A stretch of 64,000 bases of DNA from Hofstenia miamia (GCA_004352715.1 SCFE01000104.1:747771-811770); one strand, 5' to 3'. Positions 42,957 to 56,522 are shown, numbered from the stretch's first letter. Numbers and translations: made by a program. Notes: a model not told the origin generated them from the sequence alone.

Positions 42957-44640
42957 GAAATAGAGTTATGCAAATTGTCAGAAATTAATTGGAGATAAAA
43001 TTTGAAAGAAATTTATTGAAAATTGCTCAACAAAGTCTGCGAGAAATTCTAGAACGCAAGAAGAGCCTTGGAGTTAAGCAAAGAATATTAAGGTATGCAT
43101 ATCATCCGGTCATACACATTTACTACATAACTGCATGATCTTCAAAAAATGTTTATCGGAATTTGTTACGTTTTACTCAAATTTCAAAAGCCTTTGTTTT
43201 TTCATTTATTGGCTTTTTCATAGCTATTTTGGAATGACATTGATTTATAAAATTGGATCATTTTTGGTGCGAATAGCGATTTTCCTAATAGTACTCTAAA
43301 TTAATGTTTCACTAGTTAGATTATTGAGTGAAGCCTATTTTGAAAAGAAACAGGTGCTTTTCTGTGTACTTTAAATTTAATGAGATTTTTTTGATGTTAT
43401 TTAATTTTGCTTAATTTCTTATTTCGAGAAATAATAGTTAAGTAAGAAATATGATATTCATGCAATTCACAATACTTTCATAAGTAGATTATAAAAACGG
43501 TTTCCTCAGTTCTCTGAGGCACAACATTAATTACAAGGAATATACCGAAAGCATAGAATCCCGGCAGTCGAGATTTAAGGAAAGATATTGTTCTTAAACA
43601 ATCTAATATAATAAACAAAAAATTAAAATTTACATATATATTATATATAAAGATTCGTGTGTTTCCAACAATTAATTTTTTTGTCATATATTGGTATGAA
43701 TGTATGTTATGTTTGTTTATATGTTCTATGTTTTAAAAGTTATGCTTATTTTTATGGCATTACCTTCAATTTTGAAGATTTATAATTTTGTAAAAAGCGT
43801 ATACTTCCTACAAAATCGTTCAAAATTTGTAGTTAGCAAAAGAGAATTAATAAACGCCATCGAAGAAAAACAATATTCAACATTCAATACCGATGCAATG
43901 TAGACATCTTATTACTAAGATCTTTTGTTTCTATATTCTCACTTTTTATTTATTAATGTAACAAAGAAATCACTTGCAGAAAATAAAAATCAAAATTTTT
44001 ATAAGCGAGTAATGATATCTGCAATAAAACTTAAGAGAGTCATCAAGTCTCATTAGGAAACTCTACAACCTTTTGAGTAATAAACAAAAGTTTAATAGGT
44101 TGAGGAAAGCCTGCTCCCCTTTGAGGTCGAATAGGGTTAGGTCAAAATTATAATGCAATGTATGCAAATAAGTACATGTCTAAATATATTATTTATAAAT
44201 ATTTTTCATGTTTTGTTTACATGCGAAAAGATTTAAAATATAAATCATTAGTTACTATATCATCTTCAGTCAAATTTGACAATGAAACATAAAAATTTAT
44301 TAAATAAATTACCCCAAAAATTTAGTTAATTGTCACACATTTTGATTTTCATGCCCATCACAGATACATTAGAAGCATATACTGTAAATCTCTTAATTTG
44401 ACCTTAATTTCTCCTCAATATTCATTCAAACGAAAATGTAAGTAAGACCTTTTGTCACAGTTAAGCCAGTCCACGTGAAATTAAAAAGAGAATTCCTTGC
44501 AAAGCAGTCATCCCAAGTTATGTATATGCATACATATACATATAATTTGTAATATCTACACTTAAAATATACATAGCGGCATGTAAAATTAATGTAATTA
44601 TTTCAGTATAATATTTTTTATTAAGTTATACTTAATAATT
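42957..44640. other. AT-rich non-coding stretch
   Basis: Several short open frames (43478-43687, 43700-43903) have no recognisable pattern. Nothing else seen. Confidence 0.45.
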
Positions 44641-44645
44641 TAAGT

Positions 44646-45077
44646 ATGTCTAATAAGGCGAGAATAAATAGGCTTTTTAACTGGTCTATTAGTATAATGT
44701 ACAGAATCAATAGAGAACAGACAGGTGCAAAGCTGCAATCATTAGCGATTTTATCTCCAGAATTTAACATAAAGTATCACAGTTTAGTAAACTTGTTTAA
44801 ATACATGAATAACATATCTGAAGCAAATAGCTTCCTGAAGGACTTCATCAAATACAATAGAAGAGCGAACACGTGTATTAACAAGGTACAAACTAAAAAC
44901 AAATTCTGGAAAAATTCATTTACTACTACCACTTGCTCTATGTGGAATAAGCCCCCAATCAACATCCGCAAAGCAAAAAATTTAAACTTATTTAAAAAGC
45001 TACTCAAACATAATCTACTTAGCAAACAAAAGATATTTGGCACCTCAAAAAAATTTAATGTATGGCGAAATTTCTAG
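44646..45077 (+). pseudogene. LINE ORF2 C-terminal fragment (143-residue open frame)
   Basis: The frame reads ARINRLFNWSISIMYRINRE, LAILSPEFNIKYHSLVNLFK, KNSFTTTTCSMWNKPPINIR and NLNLFKKLLKHNLL. Such a pattern (a loose helical part, then F...CSMWN.PP..IR, then FKK.LK..L at the very end) is the tail following reverse transcriptase in many LINE ORF2 proteins. It is open up to its stop, so this insertion is younger than the other LINEs here or has simply been lucky. It is 5'-truncated near 44640 with no reverse transcriptase upstream. An endogenous gene is less likely. Confidence 0.6.
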
Positions 45078-45370
45078 CAGTATTCTTGTTCTTATTCTTT
45101 TTATTGTAAATATCATGTGTATAATTGTGCATTTTTAACCTATTTTTATTTTGTAGCTTAGTTTATTTTTAAGTGTCCTGCTTGTTGTATGTATTGTCAA
45201 TTTGTAAATATGTCTATATGTATATTGTAAATATTGTATATATATCTTTGCAAATTTGTAAATATGTGCAGCAGGTGGGGATAGCAGGTAAACTAATAAA
45301 GCTATTGAAGAGTATACTTGGTTCTTGGATTTTTTTAGTCTTTCATCTTTGTAGGGATCACAGCTTGAAG
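45078..45370 (+). mobile_element. LINE 3' untranslated region of the above fragment
   Basis: Contains repeated TTTGTAAATATGT and ATTGTAAATATTGTATA words (45200-45270) and ends with CTAATAAAGC and AATAATAAT, consistent with a LINE 3' end. Confidence 0.45.
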
Positions 45371-45500
45371 TAATAATAATTGAAATATTGTTACATTTAA
45401 ATAGAGAAATTAAATTTGAAAAAAATTACAAGAAATTCAGAAAGAAATTGCGAACATTCCTCTTTAATAGACAATGCCTACTTAACGACAATAATACACT

Positions 45501-45565
45501 CAGGGGCGCACCCAGCTTTTTCGATGAGGAAGGAAACTATTATATAAATAAATAAATATATATAC

Positions 45566-45609
<44 letters not shown>

Positions 45610-47282
45610 CATTTTAACCTAATGAACGTAATAAGCATAATGAATGTTTATGTTATCAATTACTAACAATGAATTATTTTTCCCTACACCTCACTAATGT
45701 AACCATTATTTGGCTGGCTAACACACTTATTGCTCCTTAGAGCAATTGGTGAGGCGAGTTTCGAATACAGGCTGATGCACTGTTAACTGTTCTTAATTTC
45801 AATAGGAAGCACCTCTTTCGTTTTGTAGTAGGGTGATCTCTAGATATTTCTTACCGTTTTAGACTTTAATAACTTTAATCAGAAAACTTAGGCCAATCCC
45901 TGCACAGCCTGAATCCTCAACAACCCACTTTAATTCCAATTCTGCATATTTTCATGAGATTTTTTAGGAGATTTTCTACAATATTGCGGCTTGCTAAATC
46001 AAAGTAAGGTATCATAGAATATAAATTGTCAATGAAATCTGGACATTGAATTGAAGATGATAAATTCAGTTCTTCAATATACAATTTCAAAATGTTAAAA
46101 AAAATTATATATCATTCACTAAAACTGGTCTATTTGTTCAATTTCAACCTATTTTTGCAAATATTTAGTCCAAATTTCATTCAAAATGGCTATAGTTCTC
46201 ATTCCTAGCGCAGTAATTTGCTCCTCGTCATAAATTACAGACACGCAGGAGTATGCAATTCTTAATTGGATCCCTACAAATAGATCTTTAGTTTAGTAAA
46301 CTAATCAATTTTTGCGTTTCAGACAATAGATTATTTCCAATTTTTGGCAATCATTAGAATGAAAATATTATATCAAAAATAATAATAAGTTAACTATTTG
46401 GGGGTCAATAAAAATCAATATATAACACAAAAAAAAATTTTTCAAAACATCTGTTAGCATTAAAAAAAAATTGTTCTAGAAAATCAAAAGGATTTTCCAA
46501 AAGGGAAATTTGGTTCTGCCATAGATACCTTATGTAAATGCTGTGATCATACTGTTTAATTTCTTTAGGTTTGACATGACAAGATGAGGTGTCCGACAGA
46601 ATGTCACAATGGTGTGAAATAAGGTTAATGTTAAGCCTTCAATATACATAAAACATTGAATTGGGTGGTAGAAGCATGATATATTTTTTGGTCATCAAAT
46701 TGAGCAGTACACTCAACAGCCAATACTATATAACTTTACTAGACAGGATAATAATGCTTCTGGAATCAGAAATTGATTACATATTTCAGTAAGATTTAAG
46801 TGAATCTTGAATAATTGGCAATCGATTTGTAAAGTATTGAATAGGTTAATTAATTTCCAATTATTGCAATAATTGCAACATAAATTTAATATTGTCTACC
46901 CCTGCAGACATAGAATAGAGCCAATACATATTATATACTATGATTATTATAGGTAGGGCATGAGCAGGGTTTTACACCAGGGGAATATCTCCTCCATAAG
47001 TAACCAAAAGTAGGCCGAAGCCCCTGAAATTCTTTGGAAATATTGATGAATTCGAGGCCTAAGAAGTGCATTCCACCACCTTGGTTTATAATTTTTTAAT
47101 ATTTTTTACCGAAAATTTTTTTATTTAACCAGTCAAAGGCAATTTTGAAAACCTGACTAGACATTTCACACCTTGCTTACGCTACTGGTTAGAGGAAATA
47201 TTTCATGAGGAATGCAAGCAGCTCTGTTCTTTTGAGGGGTGAACCTTCCCCCCAGTTCCCCCCCCCTCTGTTTGCGCCTCTG
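45501..47282 (-). mobile_element. Dispersed hAT-like element, copy 2 (both ends present)
   Basis: Ends CAGGGGCGCA (45501) and TGCGCCTCTG (47282) are inverted. Flanks AATACACT and ATATACAC share most bases, so an 8-bp-type target duplication is suggested but imperfect. The minus strand has coding-like patches without frame: VIYDEEQITALGMRTIAILN and FIDNLYSMIPYFDLASRN (46200-45980). The first 1.2 kb of copy 1 (3885-5085) aligns with it throughout. A G-run near the 47250 end (GGGGGGGGAACTGGGGGG) mirrors the GGGGGACTGGGGG of copy 1. Confidence 0.65.
45557..45607. repeat. (TA)n microsatellite
   Basis: TA tract with a few interruptions near the left end of the element above. Confidence 0.9.
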
Positions 47283-47320
47283 ATATACACAACATTCATT
47301 TGAAAATTTTGTATAAAATG

Positions 47321-47336
47321 CACACACACACACACA
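47321..47336. repeat. (CA)n microsatellite
   Basis: About eight CA units. Confidence 0.9.
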
Positions 47337-48985
47337 TTTTAATATTAAATATATTTATTATATTTGTAAATATCTTTTTCTAGTTTTGTAGTTAATAGCT
47401 TTTTGTACTAGTTTATTGTAGCAATAAATTGCTTTTGAATCTTAATCATCACGAAGCGTCTCACAAGTTTTAGCGTTAACTCAACAATAACCTCGAAATA
47501 TAATATTCAATTTGTTGCATTAGAAACTCAATTAGAGGAGAATTGTAGACATGAATGACACATATTTCCAAGTGATCTATTAACACTATAGAACAGCGGT
47601 CACTCCTGAGATGTTTCCAATGCGAAAATTATTGAATAGACACATAATTTCTACAAATAGCAAATTCAATGAGATTATCAACATAATTGGAAGTTAATAA
47701 TATGCTTAAAGATCATTTTGAACTATTGTCGCTTTTCTAATATTAACAAAGAATAAGAAATATTAAAAAATGCATTCCTAAAAATTGAGTTATGAGGAGA
47801 TATTGCCCGTTTATTTGAATATTGTGATCAATAATATTAATATTTAGTTGAACTATTTGAAAAATCAATTTCCTTGTCATATGTAGGTATTGACTAAAGT
47901 TGGGCATGTTTCTAAGGTTAGTCGTGTAGTTGTGTATGAAATCATTCCCCGTGTGTAATATTAGGTACATGTAACAAACAAAATTTTGCTTAACATAGAA
48001 AATGACATATTGATAAATTTTTGCAAACGTGCACCCTTGGAAAATTCTAAGAAAATTTTCTAGGGCAAATTTTGCCATATCCCATTTAATTAAGAATTGC
48101 AATAATAGCTTAGCCATTAGAATGTGGCAATTGCTACATCTATATTCACACTACGTATCTTGACTTGTGACTATAGTTAAACTACAAGGTAGAACAATAT
48201 TTATTAGCATTTTTTTAACTTAAGCCTTAAAATTTTTTCTTACCGGAATCATTTGAATGCAAATTGTTTTTTGATGAACTATGATTTGAAAAAATATATT
48301 TGGAGATTCTCTTAACGTAAATATAAAACTGTATAGGGTGAACAAGAACTTCTTCTAAAGCTAAATCTCAACAAATTTGTCTGTTTCATAATTTACTTTA
48401 GTCAATAATATAAGTAGTCGTAACCTGCATTTGACACATCATTAATTTATCTTTCGAACATTATTAACTAAATGAAAATACAATCTAACAGTCTTAATTT
48501 AATTCAATTTGAATTTTGACTAATATTTAACTAGCACAATTGAAGCATGTAGTTGAAGAACCCATAAATTTACAAAATTGCAAAAATTGCTAAATGCATT
48601 GATTTAGAAGAACAACCTACACATTTTAGGTGCAGAACAATTTAAACGACAGTTCTTCTTATTATAGCTTTATGAATAGTCAGGTAACCGACATTACATT
48701 AACAAAGGCGACTTCCCGTTTCAAATTCATTTGCACATAATGGGTTCTTGTACTATATGCTTCTATTATATGACAGAATATGTGAAAATAAAGATTTCAC
48801 GTGACAGAAATACATATACAATGTGCATGCTCCTGGAAGTGGGTCAAGAATCAACTACGTAAACATTTTTTCATTATTGATGTTTTTGTGGCCTGATGTA
48901 ATGCCCTTGGTTTTAAGCATCCTCTAACCTAACTCTTATCGATTCATTACTAACAAGATTATGCTATTATTAGAATAACATATTA
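47337..48985. other. AT-rich stretch with one unassigned ORF
   Basis: Contains the second copy of the dispersed repeat (47575-47755). It also has a 124-residue minus-strand frame (47743-48117: MAKLLLQFLIKWDMAKFALE..., Phe/Ile/Tyr-rich) that touches the repeat and could be the upstream part of the same decayed protein. No known family recognised. Confidence 0.4.
47575..47755 (-). repeat. Dispersed degenerate repeat, copy 2
   Basis: Matches 11875-12110 with an internal deletion of about 50 bases. See that entry for the shared words. Confidence 0.55.
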
Positions 48986-48986
48986 T

Positions 48987-49162
48987 TAGAAATGAAAACT
49001 ACACTTAGAAAATTATAGTCTACATTTAGAAATGGAAAACTACACTTAGAAAATCATAGTCTATATTTAGAAATGAAAAACTGCACTTAAAAAATCATAG
49101 TCTACATTTAGAAATAAAAAAATGTACACTTAGAAAATCATAGTCTACATTTAGAAATGAAA
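48987..49162 (+). repeat. Minisatellite, about four units of 40-45 bases
   Basis: Units contain ACTACACTTAGAAAATCATA and GTCTACATTTAGAAAT with a short variable A-rich spacer, at roughly 48993, 49030, 49076 and 49123. Differences between units are few. Confidence 0.92.
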
Positions 49163-49880
49163 TACAGCTTTGGGTTATAGAAAGCAATTTAAACATTTTT
49201 ATTAAATTGATTTCTGAGAGTACAACATGGACCTCTAAACAATTTATTTAGCATTCAATGGAGTACAATAAGAAATGCGATACATCTTTTCAATAATAGC
49301 AGCTATTATTTTAATTAGCCAGGTCAATCTTTTAATTGTTTCACCAACTTCAAGCATCTTAACCTTTCTTTATGAATTTTATTATCGCTTTTGAAACTTC
49401 TAATAAATTGAGACTTTACATGTAGTGCAAAATGGTATAGTAATTTGTTGTATGTTAAGAGTATTGTGTTAATAGACATTTACACAAATAAATAATGATG
49501 TTTTAGTATTTTGTAATTAAAGATCTAAAGCACATAAATATTGGTAATATTTGCACAGCATAAAGCCGAAAATGTTAAATATAGAAAGATTATATTGGGG
49601 TTGAATTGAGTGAGGTTGGATTCGTTGGTATTTATCAAATAACTGAATTATAGTGGACGAAAATGTGAAGATTGTTGCATAAATTTGTTTCTAAATTTTC
49701 CAACTAGTATTTACTGCTAGCGCTTTTTAACCAAAAAGTTGATCGGTGCGAGACCTACGAGTTGTAAGAAAGATAAGTACTTGATGCTATTTTAGTTGAC
49801 ATTTCCAGAAGCTTCGACCCCTATAAAGCGATTTTTTTCTCCTGTAAGCAGGATAATATTATAGGGATTTGCTGGTAGCA
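49163..49880. other. AT-rich non-coding stretch
   Basis: Nothing recognised. Confidence 0.5.
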
Positions 49881-49884
49881 TAAA

Positions 49885-50960
49885 TTTCCACAGCTACCCG
49901 CCTGTGGATAATTTTACTTCACTCGTCCGCGCCCGTACCCACAATATACGTATTCATTGTAGGCAGTACTGGTCAAAGCTACATAATGCATTGTTTTCAG
50001 TATTTCACTAAAAATAAAGATTGAACAAAATACATGATGTATTCCTGAAAATATCTATAACAATAATACATTCGTACGAGAATTTCGGCAATATAAAGTA
50101 CACTTTTGCATTTCTTTTCTGTTATTTAATAAAATTTACTTAGAAATTTATTCAAAAAATCGGTTAAAAATAAAAGGGTTCCAGTTGCTTTTGAATGAAT
50201 CTGTTAAATTTAAAAATGTGGTCAACAATGGTGGACGTGAGTTATGCATACGCTTGATGGTGTGGGTGCAGAATGTGTAAATAATTTCAAAAGTTCGGGG
50301 ATGATATTACGTTTTATTCTTCATAATGTGAGGCAGCACGAAGAGATGGTAGCAAAAATATATTGGTAAAAATACATTTTCTAAGAAAACCGCGCTTATC
50401 TTTTTAAAAATCTGCGGGTCAGGTGAAGGTATGATTTTTGTTCATTGCGGGTGTGGGTATGGGTTGAGTACAGCTTTTTAACAATTTTTTAACATTTTTC
50501 TGCTGTGGGATAGGGTTGTGTACAGATTTTGTGGATGCTGGATGGGTTCGGGACGAAAATCTCTATTCACACTTGCCAGTGGTCAACACTGACCAAAGTT
50601 CATTAACATGAGAAGGCAACAAGCAAGCGAGCTTCCTAGTAATTAGGTTGCTTGCACTACTGGCTTCTCGTTCAGACTTATTTTGAGTAGCGGGAATGCA
50701 GCGTGTGCCATTCCAATCATCAATAAGTCGTACGAAACTTATTAAATTACAATGTAATTCAAGTAGTAACTACAATAATTAATTAACAGCGAAGAGAGCA
50801 CTGCTAAGACAACTCAACCGAACCGAATAGGTACGATAAATAAAAATTTCCCCTAACCTGAATTTCTATATATTACTTTATTCAGTGCCTATTGGTTATA
50901 TACCGCGGGTACGGGCGCGTAAGCACTGGTACTCGTGGGTGAGACCGTACACGCACAGCT
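49885..50960. mobile_element. Cluster of GC-rich GGGT/ACCC words, possible decayed hAT-like ends
   Basis: GC-rich patches at 49893-49950 (TACCCGCC, GCGCCCGTACCC), 50408-50470 (GCGGGTCAGGTGAAGG, GCGGGTGTGGGTATGGG), 50520-50590 (GATGGGTTCGGGACG, CAACACTGACCAAAG) and 50900-50950 (GCGGGTACGGGCGCG). TACTGGTCAAAGCTACATAA (49967) and CACTGACCAAAGTTCATTAA (50587) are direct relatives. This suggests two or more nested elements with GGGT-type ends. Boundaries were not resolved. Confidence 0.35.
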
Positions 50961-53900
50961 CAAAAATAGACTCGAAGTTGAATGTACTGCATTCTCGGCA
51001 AGCAATAAATTTATATTTGTTACTTAATTACACTAATTACTTTTGCCATATGAGACACAGATGTAAGCGGTTTTTCAAGTAATTAGATGTGAATTCAGCC
51101 ATTGGTGTAGATTCTGATTACATATTGAGGGTGCAGGATACTGGTTATCATTTTTGTCGTAACAATATTGCCAATAATAATTACAAAGTTAATGAATGAA
51201 TATTATATTTCTGTATTCAATAATAGTTCAATGAAATTGTAGGTACTAGAGATTGAAGAGTAATTTGTCAACATTTTTGCAATAGATAGTCAGGAGAACC
51301 ACGGTAGAGTGTAAATAGGTTTCAGGCAACTTAACAGTGAGAAAGTGTTTGCTGTTTACTGGACTCAGAATACATCAACAGCTTGATTGCCAATTTTTTA
51401 AGATAATTCTTCCTATTTCATTAAAATTTGTGCTACCGAGATTTTAATTAATAAATCAGTGTGTAGCCAATTCATAAATCCAATACTTGGAAGTATATAG
51501 ATTGTACTTGGTCTTTATATTCTCAATGATAAAGTCTACCACTCCTTCCTAACATCGTTTTTATTCTTGAGGAGGATCCTCAGCTTCCATGTGTTTTGCT
51601 AAACAAATGTTTGGAGGCTAATCTTTATGGAATTTACTACCTAGCTCACAAAGGGTCGCAACCTGCTTAACTGTGGTCCAACTGAGGCGTCATTTCATTG
51701 ATCCCTCGTAAAATATTAATGTCGTATTTGTGATACTTATGTCAGTAGGATGTGCGCCTATGACTTCAGGTAAGCAAACTTTTTTTAAAGTTGTTTTTTC
51801 ATAAACTTTTTTCTTTACAGTACACTAGTTTATAGGGAATTTAAATTAGGAGAGCTTGCAAACTTTTTACAGAAAATTTAATCTTCTGATCATTTGGATA
51901 AAGTTTTCATATTTCAAAAATATAACTTTGAATTTTATCATGAATAAGATTACAGCAATTATTTTAATTGAAATTAGTGGGTAGTCCTTTGAATGCAGAA
52001 TTTACATTGTGACTTGGGTAAGCTTTTTTGCATTAATAAATAATTTTTGGACTTTTATTTTTCGAAATTTTTGACATTATTTATAAAAGCTAGGACCAAT
52101 AAATTATATTGTTGAAATGAATAAGACTAACAGTACACATTCTTGTTATTTTTGCTTTGGGAATGAAATTTAAGTACTTGATCCGCTATAGTGGAAATGC
52201 GGCTTGCTTCTCAATGAGAATCGTTCAAATATCAAATTAAATTCAATTTATGTTTGAATTCATGGGTTCCTCCATTGCTATTTAAATGGCATCTGGATGT
52301 ATTTGATAGCTTGGTAGTCTATTCAGAGATTAACATTAGGAGGCATGCCTTTTAAATTTATCTTGTTGCTAATGTTATAAGGACACTCTAATTGACATTG
52401 TATTTGTGGTTAGTATGTATGAGGTACAGTGTACCTTTCGAAGCTTTTTTTACATTAACTTGGGAATTATATTATTTTTTACTTCTTGATATTAATACCA
52501 ATTTAACTTTTTTTATTTAATAAATCTTAATCTACTTAAGCAAAAACCAAGATCATGTAAATTTTCTAGGTTTCATGAAACCAATTAATGAATTTTTGAC
52601 AAAACTTGCCTAACTCATTACTCTCAAACTATTGTCACTTAAAACTAGGTCTGAACATTGCTGATAATTCCTAGAACGTAAATTTAACCATTCGATTCAT
52701 CATGATTTTATCGTTTAGCAAATGCAAGTTGTTTTGCGATGTTTTTGTTTAAAAACAATGTTAAGTATGTGGTTCATAAGCAAGAAGCTATCAAGAGTTT
52801 TTGTAGCAATCAGTGGAAATTATTGGCACTGCTAATGACGTATTTAAAATATTCAGTGGACTTGTATGTTTTACTAAAAAGATTATTAGCATCTTTGCAT
52901 TATTTTGATTATAGAAGACTGAAACCATAATATTTTGCTGGGGAAATTCATGGAATTCTAATTTTCAGCATACTTTTTATGAATTATATATAATGTTTTA
53001 CATTTTTTATCAATGTAATAATGAAGAATTTCATAAAGACAAGTAGTATATATATATATATATATATATATAAATTTGAATATTAAATGAACAAAAAATA
53101 TATTAAGCTTAATTGTATATTTGCTAGCATCATTTTTGCTATATATTTGTATGAATTTATATTTTAAAATATGAACCGACTTAATAATTAATTAATGTAA
53201 TAACTTAAAATGATAATTGCGATGATTATAATTTGTTTATGGTCCCTCGTTTATAAGTTGCAACAAGTTCCCATGGACTTAAATAATGCAATATTAAAAC
53301 ATTTACCGTTCACCAAATAAATTTCACTAAGATGTAGAAATATAATAGGCATTAATTTATTGTCCATTAATAAGCCAATTATAATGCAATAATATTCTCT
53401 ATGTTTATTGGATGTTATGAAAAGTCAGTTCAATGCCAACTATTGCTTGCAATTGCCTTCCAGGTTTTCTAGTAACTTATTTGAATGTTTTTATTCATTT
53501 AAAGGTAAAATATGATAAACAAAATTTATTAATCAAAAAATATTCATTCTCAAATTATCTGATAGTTTAAACAATAATGGAAATGCTGTTGTCAAATTGA
53601 GGGTAAATACAACTCTATCCTATAAAGAACACTCAATCAATTTTCTCAATTTTTCAGAATTGCTATTGAGTATTAAGTGCAGCTCAGCAGAAAATTTGTG
53701 AGTATAATAATAATAATAATCGTGATTTCAATCATTTACGTGACAAAGCATCTTTTATTAGGATAGGGATCTTGTGTTCAAACTTTATTACTAATCACAC
53801 ATCAGATTATGATTGGAGATAAATGTGGAAGCAATTATGATTCGAATGTCCTATGTTAAGCTCCAAGCCTTTTCAAAAAATAACTAAGTGATAGATGTAT

Positions 53901-54189
53901 TACTTTAAGTGCATATTTTCGCAAGGACAATAAATGAGTTTTTTGACCAAAAATTGGAATGGGGGTAAAAATATATAAAACAATGTCTTAAGATGCAAGC
54001 TCCTACACCTTATAGCCTCTAATAATTAAAATTTTTAAGTTATTAGAATGGAATTTCTTATTTTAATTTAAATATTGAATTTGCAAGTTTATATGACAAT
54101 AATTGTAATTTAGGATTTCTTTATAAACAGTTTCGATCACCCTTGTATATAATTATAAAAATAACAATAATTAGTTTTTATCTGAATGA
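50961..54189. other. AT-rich non-coding stretch
   Basis: More than 3 kb without a recognisable exon, RNA gene or element. A (TA)n tract lies at 53047-53072. Short open frames (50885-51082, 52739-52930) show no pattern. Confidence 0.5.
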
Positions 54190-54440
54190 AAGACAAAATT
54201 AGTTTGGGAAACAGTGGAAAAAGTATAAAACAATTAACCTTGGATGTTCACAAGGCGCATGTATATTAAATTTAGTGCTGACATTTAAGACCTTCCTCTG
54301 GGGAAAAAAATATATATATATGCTGACGATTCTTCTTTTTTAACCAAGGGTAAAATTGATCCAACAAATGAAGAACACATATTTCTTAAGAAATAAAAAA
54401 CACATATTAAAATTTTGCCCAAACAAAGAGAGTGAAAATT
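54190..54440 (+). pseudogene. Small reverse transcriptase fragment (YADD box)
   Basis: The plus strand reads QLTLGCSQGACILN, then after about 20 residues KIYIYADDSSFLTKGK, i.e. the QG box and the YADD box of a LINE reverse transcriptase at roughly their usual spacing. Stops follow. It abuts the 3' end of the next LINE on the opposite strand. Confidence 0.6.
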
Positions 54441-54680
54441 CAAATTAATAAAACAAGGTGAGGCGTAGTCGAAGATGGAATAAATTATGTTTTCATTTAT
54501 TATCTAAAATTGGGGTACTGTTAAAATATGCTTAAGGCTGCGTAAACAAGTAGGTCTAGATGATCTTCTTTTCAGAACATCGTAGATGTGGTCGTTAAGG
54601 TTAGTGTTGTGTTGAATATGATTGCAAGTATTTTCATTAGTGATTGTAATGGAGCTGAACTGAAAGTTTGCAGATTGTGT

Positions 54681-56017
54681 TTATTGCCTACCAAAAGTTG
54701 CTTCGATTTCTATATTGAGATGCTCATATGATTTATGGAACACCATTTGGGATACTTCAGAAATTGGAGAGTAACTGTTACACAGATCGTTGACTGTAAT
54801 AATGTCATCTGCGTACTTGACCAAGAAGGTATCTGGGCAATATACATCGGAAACAAAAAGATTAAAATGAATTGGACCGAATAAGAAACCCTGAGGCATT
54901 CCTTTGTGCAAGGCTATTGCATTGCCTCTCGAGTGTGTGAGCCTATTTTGATGTAGCTGCATCTGTTTTCCAAGTAATTTGCAAACCAACATATTAATTC
55001 GGGAGGTAGATTAAATGATTAAAGTTTATTATGTAAGATAGAGTGTTCGACTTTAACCAAGTCCAGGGCTTGCATTGATTGTGGAATGCTATGATCCAAT
55101 TCTTCACTGGTGTAATCAACAATATTAATTAGAGCTATTGAGGTAGAAGATTTCGGTTTGTACACAAATTGCGTGGAAACAACGAACTGGAGTAGAAAAG
55201 CTTTAGGGTTTTCAAATGTTATGAATTCTAAGAACTTGCCAGGAATTGAAATAAGCGAGATGGGTCGAACATCAATAGATTTCGGTGGTGAATTATTTTG
55301 CTTGGTAATCGGGATTGTGATGCTTCCAGAATAAGGCAACAGAGCATTTCATAATGGCAGTATTGGTGATATTGGTTAATTGGTCGGCTAGGTAGGGTGC
55401 GCCTCTCTTATAAAGTAAGAATGATACATTGCCACAACCTGCTGCTATCTTCTTTAAAGTGTTTAGGTAATGGTATGTTTCTTATGATGATACTAGTTTG
55501 ATTTCATTGTTATTAAGCTTGAAGGAGTCATAGATGTCTTGACAGTCATTTGTGTATAACCGGGAGAAATGTTGACTTAAGGTTGTCAAAGCATTTGATG
55601 CGTCGCCAATATTGTGAACAAGATTGAACATCGGATTCGTTGCGTGATTTGAAGTACTAAACCCTTTATAGGCTTGCCGGGCACAGTCTGCATTATTTAT
55701 TCCTGTACACAACTTCCTTTAGCGTTAGTAATTACTTTTCCAAGTTTAACATTATAGTGTACATATAATCCATTTTTACCAGTTTTGTAAAATGTTTGCT
55801 TTAGATTGAGACACGATTTAACTAGGGGAGTGATCCAGCATGGGTCCTTATTGCTCACGTTTACAATCTTTGTTGGAATATACCGAATGCAATCGAAAAT
55901 TAATTGATAGAAATAGGATATTTTATTATCTAGATCAGACATATAATATATGGAGGAGAAATCCTTGTCTTTGAGAGCATTGAGGAATTGGTCAATATGT
56001 CCTTTACGGAGGTCCAA
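54681..56017 (-). pseudogene. LINE linker and reverse transcriptase fragments
   Basis: Four successive frames. Linker (55697-56017): FLNALKDKDFSSIYYMSDLD, DPCWITPLVKSC. Pre-RT helix segment (55482-55712). RT fingers (55019-55339): PITKQNNSPPKSIDVRPISL, FVYKPKSSTSIALINIVDYT, and ALDLVKVEHSILHNKL (Leu at the usual catalytic Asp or Phe position). RT palm (54681-54992): KGMPQGFLFGPIHFNLFVSD and FLVKYADDIITV, with the Asp pair intact. Frame breaks between them make it inactive. Confidence 0.8.
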
Positions 56018-56066
56018 CAGCGCATGTTAATATATTAACTGAAGGTTTTATATTTTTGCGAATTGT

Positions 56067-56522
56067 TTAACACATTTTATGGTTAGATAACCCGATGGGG
56101 GCAAGTAGGTCAACTTTGGGCCTATTGACCGTTAAACAGTTAGGAATCAAAATTAGAATTATCACTGAGTTCTTGTGAGTTGGTTCTTTAACAATATTAT
56201 AGATGTCCAGGTCTGCACAAAGATCTTTCAGCTTTTGTTTGCAAAAAGAGGAGTTGAAGTCACCCATAAAACTAACATTAAAATTTTGGAACTGATCCAG
56301 AAATGTATCCGTCTGATCAATCAGAAGACCATGTATGGCGTTGTTAACGTCTGCGTTTAAGGCTGGGGGAATGTATACACTCCAAAAAGCCATCTTAAGA
56401 TCAACATTGGATACAAGAATGCACTCTATTTTGTTTGGCATTTTCTCAGATAAATTTAACTTTGCCCATGGATTTGTAATACCATACTGCAACCCCGTCT
56501 CCAGTACGCAGTTGACGGTCAC
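56067..56522 (-). pseudogene. LINE endonuclease fragment
   Basis: The 151-residue frame has ECILVSNVDLKMAFWSVYIP, then PALNADVNN, VSFMGDFNSSF (metal-binding GDFN intact), a long helix (LKDLCADLDIYNIVKEPTH) and PIGLSNHK, where the family has SDH, so the last catalytic Asp is Asn. No start region: the N-terminal Asn/Glu motifs are not readable upstream. Confidence 0.8.

Noticed and set aside
45740-45775. GTTTCGAATAC as a tRNA-like B box
   Set aside because: No A box at the right distance and no cloverleaf; it lies inside the dispersed element.
48987-49162. Tandem units resembling a CRISPR array
   Set aside because: Units are contiguous with short A-rich variable parts, not repeats separated by unique spacers, and the DNA is eukaryotic.
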